The notes below the pieces were generated by a model. The model worked only from the letters and a program-made list of their open reading frames with translations, ran no database searches and had not been told where the DNA came from. DNA of 50,204 bases from Saprospiraceae bacterium (GTDB lineage Bacteria; Bacteroidota; Bacteroidia; Chitinophagales; Saprospiraceae): NCBI GenBank assembly GCA_020631355.1, contig JAHDHL010000035.1:1-50204 (forward strand). The letters run 5' to 3'. The number at the start of each line of letters is the position of its first letter. The first letter of the stretch is position 1. The translations under genes were made by a program, and so were the position numbers. Below, piece after piece: positions 46,562 through 50,204 of this stretch.

Positions 46562-46690
46562 GTTTCTTTAGATAATGCTTATCGGGGCTCCCCTCTGCCC
46601 ATGTGAGCAAGCATCCGGTGTTTGTTGGGATAATATGAGTTTGGGCCATCCCATTCGTCATATGGAATACCAACAAACGCCTAAAGAAAC
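46562..46690 (+). ncRNA. Candidate structured RNA element (three-way junction) in the leader of the GldM-C-like gene
   Basis: GTTTCTTTAG (46562-46571) pairs perfectly with CTAAAGAAAC (46681-46690) and closes a structure with two arms. Arm one: ATGCTT (46575-46580) with AAGCAT (46609-46614), plus GCTC/GAGC. Arm two: 46618-46628 with 46670-46680 (11 bp, one G-T), then ATATGA/TCATAT and TGGG/CCCA capped by a CCAT loop. The 3' end is eight bases before the ATG at 46699. The direction given is that of the downstream gene. No known riboswitch motif is recognised. It could also be a small mobile palindromic element. Confidence 0.5.
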
Positions 46691-46698
46691 AAAACGAC

Positions 46699-47343
46699 AT
46701 GAAACCAATCATCTCCCTTGGGTTATTTTTCCTCTTACCCATCATGGCATTTTCCCAACAAATTGCCGTAGAGAATCAAAAGGCCAATGAGATTCTTGTG
46801 GCTATGGACCACCCCTTGAGTATTGTTGTAGAGGGTATTCCCTGTGGTGATATTATCGTAAATATCGATAATGGCAAATTAGAAAAGGAGGAGGATTCGG
46901 ATTGTAATTATATCCTACATCCGGAAACCATAGGAACAGCCACCTTATCCATCTACAAATTCTCAGCTGAAGAAGTGGTACTTATCGGGAAAAGGGTTTA
47001 TGAGGTCATTCCATTTCCACAACAAAAGGCCCAATTTTGTTCGGCATCATCCGAAGTAACCATTGGGGAATTCCTGACTTGTGAGGGTCTCAGATTACCC
47101 ATCCTCAATATGGATATTGGAGGAGACCTAACAATCAAGTCATTTACAATAGAGGTGAGTCGGAAAGGTAAGATATGGCAGGAGTTACCCAATGATGGCG
47201 GCAAATTCGAAGAAGAAAACCTTGAACAACTCAGGAAAATCAAGGTCGGGGACCAAATCAGATTCAAACACATCTATGGCATTTTCCATGGGGATGACGC
47301 CCCTAGGGCCTTGGATGACCTCAGGCTCGAAATTGTGAAATAA
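46699..47343 (+). CDS. Exported GldM C-terminal-domain-like protein
   Basis: A 214-aa protein with a signal peptide (residues 1-20, ending AFSQ). Residues about 22-95 resemble a GldM C-terminal beta domain: IAVENQKANEILVAMDHPLS, IVVEGIPCGDIIV, DNGKLEKEE, CNYILHP, GTATLSIYKF. The second half (about 110-214) is a further beta-rich domain (TIGEFLTCEGLRLPILNMDI, VGDQIRFKHIYGI). GldM is a periplasmic arm of the T9SS motor; this protein has no membrane anchor and is far shorter, so it is probably an accessory or substrate. Its ATG follows the structured element by eight bases. Confidence 0.78.
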   Translation: MKPIISLGLFFLLPIMAFSQQIAVENQKANEILVAMDHPLSIVVEGIPCGDIIVNIDNGKLEKEEDSDCNYILHPETIGTATLSIYKFSAEEVVLIGKRVYEVIPFPQQKAQFCSASSEVTIGEFLTCEGLRLPILNMDIGGDLTIKSFTIEVSRKGKIWQELPNDGGKFEEENLEQLRKIKVGDQIRFKHIYGIFHGDDAPRALDDLRLEIVK

Positions 47344-47374
47344 GCTCATTATCCCACAATCACCACATCAATAT

Positions 47375-47418
47375 ATAAGATTCTTAGGTAAAAATTTGCA
47401 CATACCTAAGAATCTTAT
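47375..47418. promoter_or_regulatory. Nested palindromic operator before padR, with promoter in the loop
   Basis: ATAAGATTCTTAGGTA (47375-47390) and TACCTAAGAATCTTAT (47403-47418) form a perfect 16-bp inverted repeat around 12 bases (AAAATTTGCACA). Each arm also holds its own 11-bp palindrome TAAGA-W-TCTTA. The loop carries AAATTTGC, like a -7 element. It ends 12 bases before the padR ATG. Confidence 0.75.
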
Positions 47419-47430
47419 GTATATTGCGGC

Positions 47431-47760
47431 ATGCAAAAAGAATTATTGAAAGGTACACTCAAGACCATTATCCTCCATTTATTGGAAAATGAGGGACGGA
47501 TGTATGGTTATGAAATCTCACAAAAGGTCAAGGAGCTATCCTTGGACAGGATCCAACTCACAGAGGGGGCATTATACCCTACCCTACACAAATTAGAGGC
47601 TGAGGGCTGGTTGAATGTCGAAAAGGAACACATCGGCAGGCGGGTAAGAAAATACTACTCCCTTAATAAGAAAGGAGAAAGTATGGCTACGCAAAAAATT
47701 GAGGAATTCAAGGAATTCATGGATACCATGAAACTGGTTCTACATCTTCAACCTAAATAA
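47431..47760 (+). CDS. PadR-family transcriptional repressor
   Basis: A 109-aa winged-helix protein with the PadR signatures: LLKGTLKTIILHLLENEGRM (residues 4-23), YGYEISQKVKELS, LTEGALYPTLHKLEAEGWLN, and RRVRKYYSLNKKGE. The length fits subfamily 2 of PadR. Such repressors control a neighbouring membrane or efflux gene and their own promoter. Upstream lies the nested palindrome, its likely operator. The next gene starts eight bases after the stop, so padR and the M23 peptidase form an operon, and the peptidase is probably the regulated target. Confidence 0.93.
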   Translation: MQKELLKGTLKTIILHLLENEGRMYGYEISQKVKELSLDRIQLTEGALYPTLHKLEAEGWLNVEKEHIGRRVRKYYSLNKKGESMATQKIEEFKEFMDTMKLVLHLQPK

Positions 47761-47768
47761 ACCATGGC

Positions 47769-48566
47769 ATGCAATTAAACGAACAACAAATCCTATTCCT
47801 TGAATTTCTGATTGAGAAAAAGGGTATCCGCCACGAAATGACCCAAGCAGAATTGCTTGACCATCTCATATCCAATATCGAACAGAAAATGGAACAATCC
47901 ATTCTGTTTCACGATGCATTAGACCAAGCCATAGCAGAATTCGGAGCAGACAATTTCACCATCATACAAAACCAGCAGGATTATTTTTCACGTCAAAATT
48001 TCAAACGCCGTATGAAACGAGCCATTATTATTCTTCTCTTTATCCTTTCGGGGCTGTTGGTTGTATTTGCTCAACCCTCCCTATTCCAAGAACAACAAGA
48101 ATATGTGAAGATGGAGGAAAAGGAAGTGATTCCTCCACAGGAAATATTCGAAGCCAAGCTAGTGAATCAGGAACCACCCGATGCCTATCCCGTCCTAGGG
48201 GATTATCCGATAGTTTCTTCCTTTGGCAAACGTTTCCACCCGGTATACAAAAAAGCCAAATTCCATAAGGGCATTGATATCAAGGCACCTACCGGAACTC
48301 ATGTCATAGCGACTTCTGATGGTATTATCATCAAGGCAGAACAGACTGATAATTATGGTATGCACATCATTATCCAGCATGATAAGACCTACAAATCCCT
48401 TTATGCCCATTTATCCCAAATGGATGTCAAGGTAGGAGAAAAGGTTTCCAAGGGGCAGAAGATTGGCGAAGTAGGCAGTACGGGACGTTCAACTACCCCA
48501 CACCTACATTATGAAGTCATCAAGAAAGGAGAAAAAGTCAATCCAGAGGAATACATCCAGATGTAA
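47769..48566 (+). CDS. Membrane-anchored M23 peptidase with HAAS-like cytoplasmic N-terminus
   Basis: A 265-aa protein starting at the ATG at 47769. Residues 1-75 are cytoplasmic, helical and acidic (FLEFLIEKKGIRHEMTQAEL, LDHLISNIEQKME, ALDQAIAEFGADNF), resembling the HAAS or permease-prefix domain that typically follows PadR genes. A membrane helix spans 85-101. The periplasmic part (about 145-265) is an M23 LytM domain: SSFGKRFHPV, HKGIDI (His166, Asp170), YAHLS (His214) and HLHYE (His247), so the zinc ligands and catalytic His are all present. It should cut peptidoglycan peptides. The usual PadR partner is a transporter, so this peptidase variant is notable. Confidence 0.85.
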   Translation: MQLNEQQILFLEFLIEKKGIRHEMTQAELLDHLISNIEQKMEQSILFHDALDQAIAEFGADNFTIIQNQQDYFSRQNFKRRMKRAIIILLFILSGLLVVFAQPSLFQEQQEYVKMEEKEVIPPQEIFEAKLVNQEPPDAYPVLGDYPIVSSFGKRFHPVYKKAKFHKGIDIKAPTGTHVIATSDGIIIKAEQTDNYGMHIIIQHDKTYKSLYAHLSQMDVKVGEKVSKGQKIGEVGSTGRSTTPHLHYEVIKKGEKVNPEEYIQM

Positions 48567-48583
48567 TATCAGATAAAGGAAAA

Positions 48584-48615
48584 GGAGCCAAAACATGCTT
48601 TCATGTGTTGGCTCC
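48584..48615. terminator. Hairpin between convergent genes, likely terminator
   Basis: GGAGCCAAAACATG pairs with CATGTGTTGGCTCC around a CTTT loop (14 bp, one mismatch). On the minus strand TTTTCCTTT follows, so it best fits the end of the leftward 49727-48663 transcript; it may also stop the rightward operon ending at 48566. Confidence 0.65.
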
Positions 48616-48662
48616 GACTCAACTCTACTTATAAAATCATTAACTACTCAAATTCACTATCA

Positions 48663-49727
48663 TTAGTACATCAGTACTGCATGCAAATGGAAATCACGGT
48701 CATCCAATCCGTGGGAGGATTTGATTTTGAAAGTGACATCATCGCCCATTTCCAAATCATCCAACTCTATCGTGATACTTCCCAGGTCATCATCCGGACC
48801 ATCATCGGAATCATATAATTTCACCTTGACCTTTTCGTTGAACTTGACGCTCCTACCACAATACCACTTATCGTCTTCGGCCATTGCGAAATAGTCCCAA
48901 TAAGGATGTGGAAAGTAGGCACCATCATCAGGTTTGAACTTGAAATAAATTTCATTGTGCTTACCATCTCCTGCAGCAATATTCTTTGCGGTGATCTTAT
49001 TGAAAATCAGCATATGGTCAGCGGGTCTTTGCCAGATAGGCGGAATGCCCAACTCCTCATCCGTCAGGATGAATGTGTAGCTCTCCTTGATTTCGATACC
49101 AGCTTCCTCTCCTACTCCAGCTGCAATGGTAATGCCTTGGAACGAGCCATCATATCCCCAATAAGCGGCAATGGTTCCACCTCCGACAGCATCCAGCAAC
49201 AATTCGACAGAGAAGCTACCTCCTCCCAAATCCTTGGGTTCACTGGTCCAGACACCTATCTGGATGTCACCGATGGCACCCTCTGTAACGCCCTCGTCCA
49301 AACCTACACTTAGGAATGTGGAGGTATCGACATTCGTATTGGTCGGGTTGACTGCAACGCCCAATGTACCGGATAATCCCACAACCAATTCTGCTTCGAA
49401 ATTCACTCCGAATGATACGGCATTCACCGGCCAGTCCATTTCTGCAAAGTAGGTGGATAATTCCTGGATGATGTCCTCTACCTGTCCACGGGTTATGGTA
49501 GCGTCCATTGCCTTGGACATTTCCTCCATCGGGTAGTTCCTCATTACTTTCATGATGGTCTTACCCTCCTTGGAATTCTTCCAGTTATTCATGAGTTGGA
49601 GTGCCTTATTGCACATATTCTTCTCATTCTGATCCAAACCCTTGCTTTTGCGTCGTTTGGAAGGCTTGTTCATTTTTCGGTACTTATTGACGAAAGGGGC
49701 TATCTGTGATTCTAAATACGGATTCAT
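48663..49727 (-). CDS. Cytoplasmic three-part protein with C2-like C-terminal domain, unknown
   Basis: A 354-aa protein with no signal peptide. Residues 1-95 are basic and helical (KYRKMNKPSKRRKSKG, CNKALQLMNNWKNSKEGK). Residues about 98-245 are Gly-rich beta strands of alternating hydrophobicity (VSFGVNFEAELVVGLSG, GGGSFSVELLLDAVGG, ITIAAGVGEEAG). Residues about 246-354 form a C2-like domain with acidic loops (VKVKLYDSDDGPDDDLGSIT), homologous to most of the 119-aa protein at 49759-50118. No family is recognised. The strand-rich middle with a C2-like tail could suit a membrane-binding protein, but this is speculative. Confidence 0.75.
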   Translation of the reverse strand: MNPYLESQIAPFVNKYRKMNKPSKRRKSKGLDQNEKNMCNKALQLMNNWKNSKEGKTIMKVMRNYPMEEMSKAMDATITRGQVEDIIQELSTYFAEMDWPVNAVSFGVNFEAELVVGLSGTLGVAVNPTNTNVDTSTFLSVGLDEGVTEGAIGDIQIGVWTSEPKDLGGGSFSVELLLDAVGGGTIAAYWGYDGSFQGITIAAGVGEEAGIEIKESYTFILTDEELGIPPIWQRPADHMLIFNKITAKNIAAGDGKHNEIYFKFKPDDGAYFPHPYWDYFAMAEDDKWYCGRSVKFNEKVKVKLYDSDDGPDDDLGSITIELDDLEMGDDVTFKIKSSHGLDDRDFHLHAVLMY

Positions 49728-49758
49728 TTCTGATTCTTTTTAAGGATAAATAATTGGG

Positions 49759-50118
49759 TTACTTAATGTAGGTGAAGTGGACGTGATAATCGGCCCCATT
49801 CGGATTCTTGAGCTTGACCTCATTCTTGTATCCTCGGTCTTCAGGAACGAAAACCTGACACTGTAAAAATGTGGCTACACTCGGGACATATTTCAAATCC
49901 TGATCCCAAAGGCACAGTAATACCTCATTATCAAATTCAAGGGTGAGATTGGGATACCAATCGTCCCCGTCATTCATGGATTTATAATCCCCATAATCCG
50001 GAAAATGACTTACAAAACTCCCATCTGCCTGATAGGTCAGGTACACTTCATCGTGTCCCGATTCACTTTGTCCATGACAACTAATCTTAGTGATTACAAC
50101 TGCGTGTTTGCTACTCAT
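49759..50118 (-). CDS. Small C2-like domain protein, paralogue of the neighbour's C-terminus
   Basis: A 119-aa protein with no signal peptide. Its whole length aligns with the last about 110 residues of the 354-aa protein: VVITKIS / NKITAKNIA, HDEVYLTYQADG / HNEIYFKFKPDDG, DDWYPNLTLEFDNEVLLCLW / DKWYCGRSVKFNEKVKVKLY, and YHVHFTYIK / FHLHAVLMY. Acidic loops at the top of the strands suggest calcium binding. The gap to the downstream gene is 31 bases, so both are one transcript. Function unknown; duplication of a domain as a free-standing partner is likely. Confidence 0.75.
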   Translation of the reverse strand: MSSKHAVVITKISCHGQSESGHDEVYLTYQADGSFVSHFPDYGDYKSMNDGDDWYPNLTLEFDNEVLLCLWDQDLKYVPSVATFLQCQVFVPEDRGYKNEVKLKNPNGADYHVHFTYIK

Positions 50119-50136
50119 GGTAATGATTCATTTTAT

Positions 50137-50165
50137 GAACTGATGCGTCTCGTTCGAATCAGTTC
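50137..50165. promoter_or_regulatory. Inverted repeat upstream of the C2-like operon
   Basis: GAACTGAT (50137-50144) and ATCAGTTC (50158-50165) form an 8-bp perfect inverted repeat with a 13-base spacer, 18 bases upstream of the leftward ATG at 50118. It may be an operator or a leader hairpin. Confidence 0.4.
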
Positions 50166-50204
50166 TTAGGTTTATTAATTCTGGAAACTGGAAAAAATCC
50201 TGTT

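Noticed and set aside
46562-46690. Interpretation as an insertion sequence remnant
   Set aside because: No target-site duplication flanks the inverted ends and no transposase fragment is inside, so an RNA structure is the better current reading.

Overview
The window is moderately AT-rich and carries no rRNA, tRNA, CRISPR array or insertion sequence that I can see. It looks like a chromosomal segment of a marine or environmental Bacteroidota, most likely near the Saprospirales. The grounds are: proteins ending in gliding-motility-associated (CHU_C-like) or T9SS type A C-terminal domains, a PorP/SprF partner, DUF5686 and TonB-dependent outer-membrane proteins, an FG-GAP/ASPIC lipoprotein, near-absent Shine-Dalgarno sequences, and several matches to the Bacteroidota promoter element TAnnTTTG. 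The lineage call is an inference from gene content; no marker gene is present.

Layout. Positions 1-9.1 kb (all minus strand) hold a large truncated Ig-like secreted protein, an exosortase H pair (XrtH plus its associated membrane protein) in one operon with a giant FG-GAP lipoprotein, and beside it a P-domain protein with an IPTL-CTERM-type tail, a 67-aa two-TM protein and a small secreted coiled-coil protein. Thus a sorting enzyme and its likely substrate lie together. From 9.5 to 18 kb come a membrane coiled-coil pair and a 1840-aa PKD-repeat adhesin followed by its PorP/SprF partner. From 18.3 to 30.9 kb are a TonB_C-domain protein, DUF5686, a hotdog thioesterase, a choice-of-anchor-B T9SS protein, MltA, a TlpA-like thioredoxin and a very highly expressed peptidoglycan-binding protein. 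From 31 to 37 kb are a TonB receptor/lipoprotein operon with two Fur-family-like palindromes, a TRIC channel, and a hydrolase-truncated hemoglobin operon. From 37 to 43 kb are a TPR protein, a three-gene operon of tandem paralogous anchored proteins plus a DoxX-like membrane protein, and a fused 2-oxoacid dehydrogenase E1. From 43 to 50.2 kb are SRPBCC and DUF1963 proteins, a beta-helix/dockerin T9SS protein, a candidate structured RNA in front of a GldM-C-like protein, a PadR/M23 operon with a nested operator, and two cytoplasmic paralogues sharing a C2-like domain.

How it fits together. The strongest theme is surface export by two independent sorting routes in one cell: T9SS (adhesin plus PorP/SprF, two type A substrates, a GldM-C-like protein) and exosortase H/IPTL-CTERM. 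The best candidates for undescribed biology are the FG-GAP-XrtH operon with its linked substrate, the three-way-junction element at 46562-46690, the PadR-controlled membrane M23 peptidase with a HAAS-like N-terminus, the tandem Zur/Fur-like boxes, and the two paralogous families at 39-40.7 kb and 48.7-50.1 kb.
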